Assembly (NCBI RefSeq): GCF_027625475.1
Contig: NZ_CP115174.1
Location: forward strand, 1,674,001 to 1,738,000
Origin: Sphingomonas abietis
Lineage (GTDB): Bacteria > Pseudomonadota > Alphaproteobacteria > Sphingomonadales > Sphingomonadaceae
DNA length: 64,000 nucleotides
Direction of reading: 5' to 3'
Each line of letters opens with the position of its first letter. The stretch's first letter is position 1. The notes below the pieces were generated by a model. The model was not told where the DNA came from. It did not search any database and saw only the letters and a list, made by a program, of their open reading frames with translations. Below are positions 1-8,212 of this stretch, piece after piece. The position numbers and the translations under genes are program-made.

Positions 1-236
1 CGGATGATCAGCACGCCATCCTTGCTGATCACCAGATCGGGCTCGATGAAGTCGGCGCCGTCCTCCACCGCCTTGGCGTAGGAGGCCAGCGTGTGCTCGG
101 GCCGCAGCGCCGATGCGCCGCGGTGCCCGAAGATCTCGATCCGCTTCGCGGTGGGAACGGCCCGTGCGGCAGTCGATGTCGCGGCGAGCAGGGCGGCGCC
201 TGCTCCCAGCGATTCGCGTCTTGTCAGCTGCATCAT
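1..236 (-). CDS. Glycerophosphodiester phosphodiesterase, N-terminal part (cut by window edge)
   Basis: The gene runs off the left edge; only about 78 N-terminal codons are visible. The start is a pair of ATGs (234-236 and 231-233) behind a GAGGGG-type ribosome site. The N-terminus has a twin-arginine leader (TRRESLG followed by an Ala/Leu-rich stretch, about residues 5-26), so Tat export to the periplasm is likely. Directly after it comes [18 protein letters not shown], the phosphate-binding HRG motif of the GDPD family, then [10 protein letters not shown], where the Glu-x-Asp ligates the metal. The family hydrolyses glycerophosphodiesters to glycerol-3-phosphate and an alcohol. It lies 8 bp downstream of the TonB-dependent receptor on the same strand, so the two are probably one unit for use of phospholipid-derived phosphodiesters (inference). 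Confidence 0.85.
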   Translation of the reverse strand, partial: MMQLTRRESLGAGAALLAATSTAARAVPTAKRIEIFGHRGASALRPEHTLASYAKAVEDGADFIEPDLVISKDGVLII

Positions 237-244
237 CCCGCCCC

Positions 245-2641
245 TCAGAAGCCGAAGCCGATGGTGCCGAACACCTGGCGTGGCGGCAACGGGAAGGCGT
301 TGTAGGTGCCGGATGCGGCGCCGATCGACAGCGTCGATGCCGCCTTCTTGTCGGTCAGGTTGGTGACGTTGATGGCAAGCGTCAGCTGCTTGAGGACGCC
401 GTTGCCGGACATCGGGATGGTCGCCCCGATCCGCGCCGCCATCGTGAAATAGGCCTTCGCCGAGAGATCGTTGGTGTAGGTCGCGTAGCGCTTGCCGATA
501 TAGTCGCCGCTCAGCTGCGCGTCGAAGATCCCATAATTGCCGGACACGACGAACTTGTTCAGCCAATCGGGCGATCCGGGCACCTTCTTGCCCTTGGTGA
601 GGACGGTCACCGCCGGCAGGCCGGTCTGGTAATTCTGCTCGTAGCGGGAGTTGTTATACGACACTGCGTCGTAGATCGAGAAGTGGCGGCCGAAGTGCAG
701 CGTGCCGGCGATATCGACACCGTCGGTCTTCACGCTGCCGACATTCTGGAGGACCGCCGCGCCGCTGATGATCGAGGTGATCACCGTGGTCGGGCTCAGC
801 GCCAGCAGCCGGTTCTTGAAGTCGACATGATAATAGCTGATCTGCCCCTCGAAGCCGGTGATCGGCCCGAGATCGAGCGCGCGCTGGGTGCGGGCGCCGG
901 CCTCGTAGGTCCAGCTCGTTTCGGGCTTCACGCTGTTCTTGAAGTCGTCGAACACCTCCTGGCTGCCGAGCGCGAAGGGCGACAGGCCGCTGGACGCGCT
1001 GGTCTGGAACTGGCGGACGTTCTTTTGCGCGTTGACGAAGATCTGCTCGTGCGGGGTCGCATCCCACAGCAGGCCGGCCTGCGGCAGGAACGCCTCGCTG
1101 GTGTTGATCTTGCCGACGGGCAGCGCGGTCGATCCGGTGAAGGAGCCGGCGATCGGCTGCACCGGCACCTTCTGCGAGGCATCCTGGAAGGTGCTCTTGA
1201 AGCCCGCCATCAGGGTCAGCGTCGGCAGCACGTGCCAATTGTCCTGGATGTGGGTCTGATATTCCTCGACGCGGACCTGGCTGCCATATTGCGTGATCTC
1301 AGGATCTTCATAGTCGCCGGGCCGGGTGTAGGGCGACGATGGATCATTGGCGTCCAACGCATACCAGCGGCGATAGGAAGACGAGCTCTGATGCTCGTAC
1401 CAGCCACCGGCCTCGATATGATGGTTGCCGAGATCGGCGGTGAGCGTGGAGATCACGCCTTCGCGATCGATGCGATATTCGGTCGTCCGCGTCGCGAGGC
1501 CGGAGCCGCCGAACTGGGTGCTGAGCTGGGCCGAGGTCAGCGTCGGGAAATATTTGGCGAACAGGCCGGGCAGGCCGGCGACGTTGATCGGGCCGGCGAC
1601 AACGCCGACACCATCGTCATGATGGTAATAGGCCTGATTGGACCAGTTGACGCGGTCGCTGATATGCCAGTCATATTTGGCGTAAGCGAGATAGTCGGTC
1701 CGCTGGGCATCACTGTAGTAGTTGCGGTAATTCGACCCGGCAGCGGCATAGGCGCCGGATTTGAGATAATTCTCCATGCCCGCGAAGTCCGGGTAGTAGA
1801 AGGGCCGCGTATAGGGATAGCTGCCCTGGGTCGCGGTGGTGACGACCGAGGCGTCCTCGTTCGGCTCCGCCTTGTCCGAATAGAGTGCGTACAGGGTCAG
1901 CTTGCCGGTGGCGTCGTCATGGACGAACTTGGCGTCCGCCTGATAGCCGCCCTGGTGGCCGTCAAAATCCCAGGCCTTGGCATCCTGCCGCACGCCGGAG
2001 ACGTAGAAGCTGTTGCCGTTGCCAAAGGTGCCGCTGTCGACGCGGGCATAGGTGCGGAACGTCGAATAGCTGCCGAAGGTCTGCTGGATGGTGGCGCCGC
2101 GCTCTGCCTTCGGGTCGCTCGAATAGGTGTCGATCGTGCCGCCGAGATTGCTGGTCGAGGCGGTGCCGAGATCGCCGGCGCCCGATGCCAGCGTCACCCG
2201 GCCGACATCCTCCGAGATGATCGCGCGCTGCGGCGAGAGGCCATTGTAATTGCCGTAGGTCTGGTCGCCCAGCGGGATGCCGTCCATCGTGTAGCCGAGC
2301 TGGCTCGCCGAGAAGCCGTGGATGAACAGCGAGATGTTCTGCTCGTTATTGCCCCAGGGATCGGCGGTCATGAAGGTCACGCCGGGCAGCGTCTGGATCG
2401 CCTTCAACGGGCTGGCGCCGGGCATGATCTTCTGGATTTCGGCGCCCTGGAGCGTCAGGACCGAGCGGGTCCGCCGCGCCGTCACGATGATCCCGCCATT
2501 ATCGGCCGGAGCAGGGGGGGCCGCTTCGGTGGCGGCGTCGCTGGCAGGCGTAGCAACGTCGGTCGCGTTCGCAGCAGCGAGGGGAAGCGTGCAGGCTAGG
2601 CACGCGGCGATGGCGATGACGGAACTACGCGAAGCAACCAT
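245..2641 (-). CDS. TonB-dependent outer-membrane receptor
   Basis: 798 residues, the usual length for the family. A Sec signal peptide (about 1-26, cut after AANA) is followed by a short Ala/Pro-rich stretch and a TonB-box/plug start IIVTARR at 51-57. The plug continues with the IQTLPGV and FIHGF motifs. The protein ends GTIGFGF with the C-terminal aromatic residue needed for outer-membrane beta-barrel insertion. These receptors take up a ligand using TonB-ExbBD energy. The ligand cannot be read from the sequence; the downstream periplasmic phosphodiesterase suggests a phosphodiester or a phospholipid breakdown product. A GAGAGG ribosome site precedes the ATG. A perfect 8-bp inverted repeat lies 72-93 bp upstream (separate entry). 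Confidence 0.93.
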   Translation of the reverse strand: MVASRSSVIAIAACLACTLPLAAANATDVATPASDAATEAAPPAPADNGGIIVTARRTRSVLTLQGAEIQKIMPGASPLKAIQTLPGVTFMTADPWGNNEQNISLFIHGFSASQLGYTMDGIPLGDQTYGNYNGLSPQRAIISEDVGRVTLASGAGDLGTASTSNLGGTIDTYSSDPKAERGATIQQTFGSYSTFRTYARVDSGTFGNGNSFYVSGVRQDAKAWDFDGHQGGYQADAKFVHDDATGKLTLYALYSDKAEPNEDASVVTTATQGSYPYTRPFYYPDFAGMENYLKSGAYAAAGSNYRNYYSDAQRTDYLAYAKYDWHISDRVNWSNQAYYHHDDGVGVVAGPINVAGLPGLFAKYFPTLTSAQLSTQFGGSGLATRTTEYRIDREGVISTLTADLGNHHIEAGGWYEHQSSSSYRRWYALDANDPSSPYTRPGDYEDPEITQYGSQVRVEEYQTHIQDNWHVLPTLTLMAGFKSTFQDASQKVPVQPIAGSFTGSTALPVGKINTSEAFLPQAGLLWDATPHEQIFVNAQKNVRQFQTSASSGLSPFALGSQEVFDDFKNSVKPETSWTYEAGARTQRALDLGPITGFEGQISYYHVDFKNRLLALSPTTVITSIISGAAVLQNVGSVKTDGVDIAGTLHFGRHFSIYDAVSYNNSRYEQNYQTGLPAVTVLTKGKKVPGSPDWLNKFVVSGNYGIFDAQLSGDYIGKRYATYTNDLSAKAYFTMAARIGATIPMSGNGVLKQLTLAINVTNLTDKKAASTLSIGAASGTYNAFPLPPRQVFGTIGFGF

Positions 2642-2712
2642 GGAAACCTCTCAACCGCGGCGAAAGACCGCAGCTGGTCGATAGGCAGCGCGAAGGACAT
2701 TTCGGTGACACG

Positions 2713-2734
2713 TGCGTAACGTTTTTGTTACGCA
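2713..2734. promoter_or_regulatory. Inverted repeat upstream of the TonB receptor (possible operator)
   Basis: TGCGTAAC, six bases, then GTTACGCA: a perfect 8+8 dyad. It sits 72-93 bp before the receptor ATG, where an operator is expected. The spacer is T-rich. No dedicated regulator is adjacent, so the binding protein is unknown; a small hairpin in the transcript leader is an alternative. Confidence 0.4.
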
Positions 2735-2794
2735 GGCGGAGTGTTGCCGATGCGACAGACCTCGTTCTGGAGGCTGTGCCGTACAGACAGGCGG

Positions 2795-2825
2795 GACGGC
2801 CCAGCCCCTGCGGAACTGGGCCGTC
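2795..2825 (-). terminator. Hairpin just after ahpF
   Basis: Perfect 10-bp stem (GACGGCCCAG / CTGGGCCGTC, 2795-2804 with 2816-2825) around an 11-base loop. It begins 9 bp past the ahpF stop on the minus strand. No T-run follows, so it may be a weak terminator or a 3'-end stabilising hairpin. Confidence 0.55.
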
Positions 2826-2833
2826 GGGGTAGA

Positions 2834-4420
2834 TCAGGCGGCGATCAGCGCACCTTCGTCCACGGGCAGGCGGATGAGATAATCGAACGCCGAGAGGGCG
2901 GCCTTCGAGCCCTCACCCATGGCGATGATGATCTGCTTGAAGGGCACGGTCGTCACGTCGCCGGCGGCAAAGATGCCGGGGCGAGAGGTCTCGCCGCGAT
3001 GATCGATCTCGATCTCGCCGCGCGGGGTCAGCGCGATCGAGTCCTTCAGCCATTCGGTGTTGGGGACCAGCCCGATCTGCACGAAGATGCCTTCGAGTTC
3101 GATCTCGTGCATCGTGTCGTGGTTGCGATCCTTGTAATGGAGGCCGGTCACCTTCTGGCCGTCGCCCGCCACCTCGGTGGTGAGCGCCGACGTGATCACC
3201 TTGACGTTGGGCAGGCTCGCCAATTTGCGCTGGAGCACCGCATCGGCGCGCAGGTCGCTGTCATATTCGATCAGCGTGACATGGGCGACCACGCCGGCGA
3301 GATCGATCGCCGCCTCGACACCGCTATTACCGCCGCCGATCACCGCGACGCGCTTGCCCTTGAACAGCGGGCCGTCGCAATGCGGGCAGTAGGTGACGCC
3401 CTTGTTGCGATAGCTGTCCTCGCCCGGCACGTTCATCTGCCGCCAGCGCGCGCCGGTGGAGAGAATGACGGTGCGGGCCTTGAGCGTGGCGCCGCTTTCC
3501 AGCGTTACTTCGTGCAGGCCGCCCTCGGCCTTGGCCGGGACCAGCCTGGTCGCCTTCTGGAGGTTCATCACGTCGACGTCATAGTCGGCGACATGCTGTT
3601 CGAGCGCGGTGCCGAGCACCGGGCCTTCGGTATGCTTCACCGAGATGAAATTCTCGATCGACATCGTGTCGAGCACCTGGCCGCCGAAGCGTTCGGCGGC
3701 GAGGCCGGTGCGGATGCCCTTGCGGGCGGCATAGATGGCCGACGCCGCGCCGGCGGGGCCACCGCCGACGACGAGCACGTCGAACGGCTCCTTGGCGCTG
3801 ATCTTCTCGGCGACGCGGGCGGAGGCGCCGGTGTCCAGTTTGGCCAGGATCTGCTCGACGTTCATGCGGCCCTGGCCGAACAATGCGCCGTTCAGGTAGA
3901 TTGCCGGCACCGACATAATCTGGCGATCGGCCACTTCCTGCTGGAACAGGCCGCCTTCGATCGCGACGTGGCTGATCCGGGGGTTGATGACGCTCATCAG
4001 GTTGAGCGCCTGCACGACATCCGGGCAGTTCTGGCAGGTGAGCGAGAAATAGGTCTCGAAGGCATAGTCGCCGTCCAGATCCTTCACCTGCGCGATGACG
4101 TCCTGCGCCAGCTTCGACGGATGGCCGCCGACCTGGAGGAGCGCCAGCACCAGCGAGGTGAATTCATGGCCGAGCGGGATACCGGCGAAGCGCACGCCGA
4201 TATCGCTGCCCTTGCGGCGGATCATGAAGGACGGGCGACGCTTGTCGTCGTCCTGGCGGACCACCGAAACATCGTCGGACAGCGCCGCAATCTCGTCGAG
4301 CAGGGACAGCATCTCGCGCGATTTGGGCGAGTCGTCGGCGGACGCGACGAGTTCGATCGGCTGCTTGATATTGGCCAGATAGCCCTTGAGCTGGGTCTGC
4401 AGATTCGCGTCGAGCATCAT
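2834..4420 (-). CDS. ahpF: Alkyl hydroperoxide reductase subunit F
   Basis: 528 residues, full length for AhpF. The N-terminal tandem thioredoxin-like domain carries the CQNC redox pair (C129/C132). Then come the FAD-binding VVGGGPAG motif (about residue 215) and a thioredoxin-reductase-like core with the second redox pair CPHC. AhpF takes electrons from NADH via FAD and passes them through its N-terminal domain to AhpC. Two consecutive ATGs occur; the AAGGAGAGC ribosome site is better spaced for the second (4415-4417). It lies about 118 bp downstream of ahpC on the same strand, separated by a strong hairpin that probably keeps ahpF transcript below ahpC. Confidence 0.96.
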   Translation of the reverse strand: MMLDANLQTQLKGYLANIKQPIELVASADDSPKSREMLSLLDEIAALSDDVSVVRQDDDKRRPSFMIRRKGSDIGVRFAGIPLGHEFTSLVLALLQVGGHPSKLAQDVIAQVKDLDGDYAFETYFSLTCQNCPDVVQALNLMSVINPRISHVAIEGGLFQQEVADRQIMSVPAIYLNGALFGQGRMNVEQILAKLDTGASARVAEKISAKEPFDVLVVGGGPAGAASAIYAARKGIRTGLAAERFGGQVLDTMSIENFISVKHTEGPVLGTALEQHVADYDVDVMNLQKATRLVPAKAEGGLHEVTLESGATLKARTVILSTGARWRQMNVPGEDSYRNKGVTYCPHCDGPLFKGKRVAVIGGGNSGVEAAIDLAGVVAHVTLIEYDSDLRADAVLQRKLASLPNVKVITSALTTEVAGDGQKVTGLHYKDRNHDTMHEIELEGIFVQIGLVPNTEWLKDSIALTPRGEIEIDHRGETSRPGIFAAGDVTTVPFKQIIIAMGEGSKAALSAFDYLIRLPVDEGALIAA

Positions 4421-4505
4421 GCTCTCCTTGGGAAAAAATGGCTGTCTTCGCGTCAGGCGTGACCAGGGCTCACGGCTGACGGGAAGGCAGGTCGATCGGA
4501 AAGGT

Positions 4506-4531
4506 GCGGGGCCGGCCGAAACCGGCCCCGC
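4506..4531 (-). terminator. Strong hairpin between ahpC and ahpF (attenuator or partial terminator)
   Basis: Perfect 10-bp GC stem (GCGGGGCCGG / CCGGCCCCGC) with a 6-base loop, 8 bp after the ahpC stop in the minus direction. Only a short pyrimidine stretch follows, so read-through into ahpF is expected. It would suit the need for much more AhpC than AhpF. Confidence 0.6.
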
Positions 4532-4538
4532 TGATCGT

Positions 4539-5102
4539 TCAGATCTTGCCGACGAGATCGAGCGACGGGGCGAGGGTGGTTTCGCCCTCTTCCCACTTGG
4601 CCGGGCAGACTTCGCCCGGATGCGCTGCGATATACTGCGCCGCCTTCACCTTGCGGAGCAGTTCGACCGCGTTGCGGCCGACGCCCTCGCTGGTGATCTC
4701 GACGAGCTGGATCACGCCCTCGGGATCGACGACGAAGGTGCCACGATCGGCGAGGCCCTGGCCCGCGCGCAGGATATCGAAATTGTTCGCAATCACATGG
4801 TTCTGATCACCGAGCATGTAATAGTTGATCTTGCCGATCGCCGGCGAGGTGTCATGCCAGGCCTTGTGGCTGAAATGGGTGTCGGTCGAGACCGAGTAGA
4901 TTTCCACGCCGAGCTTCGAGAAGGTCTCGTAATGATCGGCGAGATCCTCGAGCTCCGTCGGGCAGACGAAGGTGAAATCGGCCGGGTAGAAGAAGAATAC
5001 GGCCCACTTGCCCTTGGTGTCGGCATCCGTGACGGTGACGAACTGGCCTTCCTTATAGGCCTGGGTTTCGAACGGCTTGATGGTCGATCCGATGAGGGAC
5101 AT
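4539..5102 (-). CDS. ahpC: Alkyl hydroperoxide reductase subunit C (typical 2-Cys peroxiredoxin)
   Basis: 187 residues from the ATG at 5100-5102, chosen because [11 protein letters not shown] is the conserved AhpC N-terminus and a GGAG site precedes it. An in-frame extension of 26 codons upstream looks like leader. The peroxidatic cysteine is C47 in FTFVCPTE and the resolving cysteine is C166 in [10 protein letters not shown], both at the positions known for enterobacterial AhpC. It reduces H2O2 and organic peroxides in the cytoplasm with AhpF as reductant. A possible OxyR-type site lies about 70-100 bp upstream. Confidence 0.97.
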   Translation of the reverse strand: MSLIGSTIKPFETQAYKEGQFVTVTDADTKGKWAVFFFYPADFTFVCPTELEDLADHYETFSKLGVEIYSVSTDTHFSHKAWHDTSPAIGKINYYMLGDQNHVIANNFDILRAGQGLADRGTFVVDPEGVIQLVEITSEGVGRNAVELLRKVKAAQYIAAHPGEVCPAKWEEGETTLAPSLDLVGKI

Positions 5103-5168
5103 GTCTGCTCCGATTGGCTGGTGAGGGGTGAGACCCCCATCTAGGGATCGCCCCTCGCCAAGGGAAAT

Positions 5169-5205
5169 CGAGAATCGCACTATCTGAGAACGATAATCTC
5201 ACTCG
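5169..5205. promoter_or_regulatory. Possible OxyR-type site upstream of ahpC
   Basis: Four tetranucleotides spaced by exactly seven bases (CGAG, CTAT, CGAT, CTCG) match the ATAG-N7-CTAT-N7-ATAG-N7-CTAT OxyR pattern at 9 of 16 positions. They overlap a GAGA-N7-TCTC dyad at 5186-5200. The location, 67-103 bp before the ahpC start, is right for activation. No oxyR gene is in the window. Confidence 0.28.
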
Positions 5206-5250
5206 CACGCGCAGCATGCGAAAGCCGGCCGGGCAAATGCGGTCGATCCG

Positions 5251-5565
5251 TCAGTCGGGGCGGCTCATGTCCGCGGCGATCGCCGCCAGCGCGAAGGCGA
5301 CGGCGGCCTCGCTGCGATCGAAGGCGAGCTGGAGCCCTTCGCGATCCTGGCCGATCACCTCTCCCGCGATCGTGCCGGCCTGGGGATGGCGCAGCGTCAC
5401 CCGCGTGCCGGGATCGAGGCGGGCATGGGTTTCGATCCACGCCCCGGCGCCGGACACTTCGCGGAGCGCAACGGGCATCGGGCGATCGGCGAGCAGCAGG
5501 CAGAGCGGGCGGCGCCCCTGTGGCACCAGCCTGTCATCCTTCGCGAGCCAGCTTCTCGATGCCAT
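5251..5565 (-). CDS. PilZ-domain protein (small)
   Basis: 104 residues from the ATG at 5563-5565, preferred because GGGAGGG lies just before it; in-frame ATGs at 5577 and 5595 have no such site. An Arg-containing N-terminal segment (RLVPQGRRP) is followed by REVSGAGAWIE, which resembles the PilZ D/N-x-S-x-x-G motif, and by beta-rich sequence. PilZ domains bind cyclic di-GMP. The motif here is imperfect (Glu at the D/N position), so binding is uncertain. It lies about 50 bp downstream of the Sel1/SPOR gene on the same strand. Confidence 0.7.
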   Translation of the reverse strand: MASRSWLAKDDRLVPQGRRPLCLLLADRPMPVALREVSGAGAWIETHARLDPGTRVTLRHPQAGTIAGEVIGQDREGLQLAFDRSEAAVAFALAAIAADMSRPD

Positions 5566-5618
5566 AAGCCCTCCCATAGCGCGGAGGTCGATCATCGCAT
5601 CGAAGGCCGAACGAAGGG

Positions 5619-6620
5619 TTAAGGCGCGACCGGGAAGCAGGCCTGCCCGGCCGAAGCGCAGGCCTTGGCGGCGGCGGCCTTGTCGGCCAGCGGCCCGGCG
5701 CGCAGGCGGGTGACGGCACCGGCCTTCTCGTAGATCGGGTGCAGCCCGCCGAGCCGGCCGGCGATCTTGCCCCAAGCGGTCGCAGCGCCCTCCTGCGAGC
5801 CATAGGCACCCAGCTGGATCATCCATTTTCCGCCCGAGGAGGCGAGGGCCGGCGTTGCAGCGGCCGACCGCGGTACGGGCGCCGGCTTGGCAGCGGGGGG
5901 CGCCTTGGCGGCCGGCGGCACCTTGGCGGGCTTCGCCTGCGCGACGCGCACCGGCGACGGCGAGGCCAGATCGCTCGGCCGGGTCGACACCACCGACGCG
6001 GGCGCGGTCAGGCCGGTATCGGCGCCACCGCCCGTCACCAGCTGACGGCCGGTCGGCGGGATCGGGCGGGCGGCCATCTGGCTCGCCAGCTGAAGCCCGT
6101 TCTGCCGATCGGTGGGGCTCATATACTGATCCATCTGGCTGAGGCTGGTGGTCGCCTGCGGCAGGCCGGCAGCGGCGGCGCGGGTCATCAGCGCATAGGC
6201 CTTGGGCCAGTCCTTGGTGGCGAGGTCGCCGTTGAACAGGGCGGTGCCGAGGACATATTGCGCGCGCGGATCGCCGGCGTCGGCGGCCTTGGTGATCCAG
6301 GGCATGGCCGAACGGCGGTCGCCGTCCTGGAACAGCAGCAGGCCGTAATTGGCGGCGCCCTGGATATGGCCGGCCTGGGCGGACTTGCCATACCACATCT
6401 TGGCCTGGCCGAGATCGGCGCTGACGCCGCGCCCAAGCTTGTAGGCCTGGGCGAGGTTGAACGCGGCATCGGCATCGCCGGCATCGGCCTGCGGGCGCCA
6501 GATCGCGACGGCGCCGCTATAGTCGCCGCGCTGCCAGGCATCGACGCCGTCCTTGACGGTGGCGGCCATCGCGGGCGCCGTGACCATCATCGCCCCCATC
6601 ATCGCCCCAGCAAAGCGCAT
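5619..6620 (-). CDS. Sel1-repeat and SPOR-domain periplasmic protein
   Basis: 333 residues from the ATG at 6618-6620; a GAAAGGG site is well spaced for this ATG and too close to the ATG at 6624-6626. An N-terminal signal peptide (about 1-20, AMA cleavage) leads into Sel1/TPR-like repeats (AFNLAQAYKLGRGV, AANYGLLLFQDGD, AQYVLGTALFNGD, residues about 25-150). A Pro/Ala-rich linker follows, then a C-terminal SPOR domain (KWMIQLGAYGSQEGA through ACFPVAP). SPOR domains bind denuded septal peptidoglycan. It is divergent from the parA operon, whose last gene is a second SPOR protein, so both sides of this intergenic region encode envelope/division-type proteins. Confidence 0.85.
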   Translation of the reverse strand: MRFAGAMMGAMMVTAPAMAATVKDGVDAWQRGDYSGAVAIWRPQADAGDADAAFNLAQAYKLGRGVSADLGQAKMWYGKSAQAGHIQGAANYGLLLFQDGDRRSAMPWITKAADAGDPRAQYVLGTALFNGDLATKDWPKAYALMTRAAAAGLPQATTSLSQMDQYMSPTDRQNGLQLASQMAARPIPPTGRQLVTGGGADTGLTAPASVVSTRPSDLASPSPVRVAQAKPAKVPPAAKAPPAAKPAPVPRSAAATPALASSGGKWMIQLGAYGSQEGAATAWGKIAGRLGGLHPIYEKAGAVTRLRAGPLADKAAAAKACASAGQACFPVAP

Positions 6621-6683
6621 AGTCATCCCTTTCTCACTCGATTCCGCCGCATAGCTGCACAGCCGCCCATGGGATATTACGCG

Positions 6684-6732
6684 TTAACGATAAGTGTTCG
6701 GAGATTACAGGGTGATGTTAACTCGATCTTAG
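6684..6732 (+). promoter_or_regulatory. CtrA-like half-sites between the divergent SPOR and parA genes
   Basis: TTAA-N7-TTAG at 6718-6732 matches 7 of the 8 fixed bases of the CtrA box TTAA-N7-TTAA. A second TTAA at 6684-6687 lies in an identical GTTAAC context 34 bp upstream (TTAA-N7-TGTT). The sites lie 50-98 bp before the parA ATG. The candidate comes from reading alone. Confidence 0.3.
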
Positions 6733-6781
6733 CCCTGTCCATGGGATGTCCGCTTCCAATCGGACGTTTGAAGGGCAGGGC

Positions 6782-7495
6782 ATGCGGGTACTCGCTTTGG
6801 CATCGCAGAAGGGTGGATCGGGCAAGACGACCCTCTCGGGTCACCTCGCCGTGCAGGCGCAGCGGGCCGGGGCGGGGCCGGTCGTGCTGATCGACATCGA
6901 TCCGCAGGGGTCGCTCGCCGACTGGTGGAACGAGCGCGAGGCCGATATGCCGGCTTTCGCCCAGACCACCGTGGCACGCCTCTCCGCCGATCTGGAGGTG
7001 CTGCGCCAGCAGGGCTTCAAGCTCGCCATCATCGATACCCCGCCGGCGATCACCATGGCGATCCAGAGCGTGATCCAGGTCGCCGAACTGATCGTGATCC
7101 CGACTCGCCCGAGCCCGCACGATCTGCGCGCCGTCGGCGCCACCGTCGATCTGTGCGAGCGCTCGGGCAAGCCGCTGCTGTTCGTCGTCAACGGCGCGAC
7201 CCCCAAGGCGCGGATCACCCATGAAGCGGCGATCGCGCTCAGCCAGCATGGCACGGTGGCACCGATCACCGTCCATCACCGCACCGATTTCGCCGCCTCG
7301 ATGATCGACGGCCGCACCGTGATGGAGGTCGATCCCAAGGGGCGCTCCGCCAACGAGGTGGTCGAGCTCTGGTCCTACATCTGGGATCGGCTCGAGAAGA
7401 ATTTCCGTCGCACCGTGTTCACCGCGCCGTCGATCGGCCCGGCGGCGATGGCACCTCGACCCGCCGGCGGCTTCGGCCGTCGCGTGGTCCAGTGA
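6782..7495 (+). CDS. ParA-family ATPase (no ParB partner; paired with an RHH protein)
   Basis: 237 residues from the ATG at 6782, chosen because AAGGGCAGGG precedes it and MRVLALASQKGG is the standard ParA beginning; a 12-codon in-frame extension exists. The deviant Walker A KGGSGKTT (10-17) carries the signature lysine. It is followed by VLIDIDPQGSLADWW (switch I/Walker A') and LAIIDTPPAIT (Walker B). These ATPases form nucleotide-dependent dimers that position DNA, protein clusters or division factors. There is no parB or parS nearby, and the next gene has a ribbon-helix-helix domain. Chromosome-segregation ParA normally sits with parB, so this is an orphan/cargo-type ParA. Confidence 0.9.
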   Translation: MRVLALASQKGGSGKTTLSGHLAVQAQRAGAGPVVLIDIDPQGSLADWWNEREADMPAFAQTTVARLSADLEVLRQQGFKLAIIDTPPAITMAIQSVIQVAELIVIPTRPSPHDLRAVGATVDLCERSGKPLLFVVNGATPKARITHEAAIALSQHGTVAPITVHHRTDFAASMIDGRTVMEVDPKGRSANEVVELWSYIWDRLEKNFRRTVFTAPSIGPAAMAPRPAGGFGRRVVQ

Positions 7496-7506
7496 GGGAT
7501 AGCGGC

Positions 7507-8190
7507 ATGCGTGACAACAAGGCTTTCGCATCGCTCTCGTCGGGCCTGCTGGCCCGCAAGGGACAGGCGCGGCCGGCGATGCGCCCGCAGGGCTATGGCT
7601 TCGGCACCGGGTCGGCCGAGGATCTCGGCTGGAACGACATGGGCCATGACGTGCCGCCGCCGGCGCCACGCGCGGTGACGCCCAAGCTGCCGTCCAGCCT
7701 TGCCGGCCCGCCGCTCGCGCCAGCTTCGCCGGTCGACACGCCCGTCGAACCGCCGGTGGTGGTGCGCCAGCAGGAAGAGATTGCGCGCGAGTTCGCCGCA
7801 CCCGCCGAGCCGGTGCTGGTGGAGCCCGTCGTGGCAACGCCGCCCGTCGAGGTCACATCCGTCGTGGCCGCATCCGTAGTGGATGAGGCCGTGGCGGAGA
7901 CATCTGCTCCGGCAACGCCCGAGCCCAAGACCAAGACCAAGACGACGAAGCCCGCCGGCAAGACCGTCGTGACGAACAAGGTGGCGCCGAAGGCCGTCGC
8001 CCGGCGCAGCGAGGGGCGCAAGGCGGCGTTCACGCTTCGCCTCGATGCGGATCGTCACCTGCGCCTGCGGCTTGCCTGTGCCGTGCAGAACCGCTCGGCC
8101 CAGTTGCTCGTCATCGCGGCGCTCGACCAGTTGCTTGAATCTCTGCCCGACGTTGCGCGGCTGGCGGACAGCCTGCCGGCGCAAAATTGA
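7507..8190 (+). CDS. Hypothetical protein with C-terminal ribbon-helix-helix-like domain
   Basis: 227 residues from the ATG at 7507 (GAGGG site 8 bp before it); a GTG at 7492 overlapping the parA stop is the alternative. The first 150 residues are low complexity, rich in Pro, Ala, Val and Thr, with a run of KTKTKTTK. The last 60 (AAFTLRLDADRHLRLRL, then RSAQLLVIAALDQLLESLP) read as beta strand plus two helices, the pattern of ribbon-helix-helix/CopG DNA-binding domains. It is cotranscribed with parA (11 bp gap), so it is the likely DNA- or cargo-adaptor partner. The function is unknown. Confidence 0.75.
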   Translation: MRDNKAFASLSSGLLARKGQARPAMRPQGYGFGTGSAEDLGWNDMGHDVPPPAPRAVTPKLPSSLAGPPLAPASPVDTPVEPPVVVRQQEEIAREFAAPAEPVLVEPVVATPPVEVTSVVAASVVDEAVAETSAPATPEPKTKTKTTKPAGKTVVTNKVAPKAVARRSEGRKAAFTLRLDADRHLRLRLACAVQNRSAQLLVIAALDQLLESLPDVARLADSLPAQN

Positions 8191-8212
8191 TGATTTCCGG
8201 GGACCAGGAACG

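Noticed and set aside
113-2599. 828-codon open frame on plus opposite the TonB receptor
   Set aside because: It is Arg/Gly/Asp-rich, has no domain or ribosome site, and is the antisense shadow of a clear receptor in GC-rich DNA.
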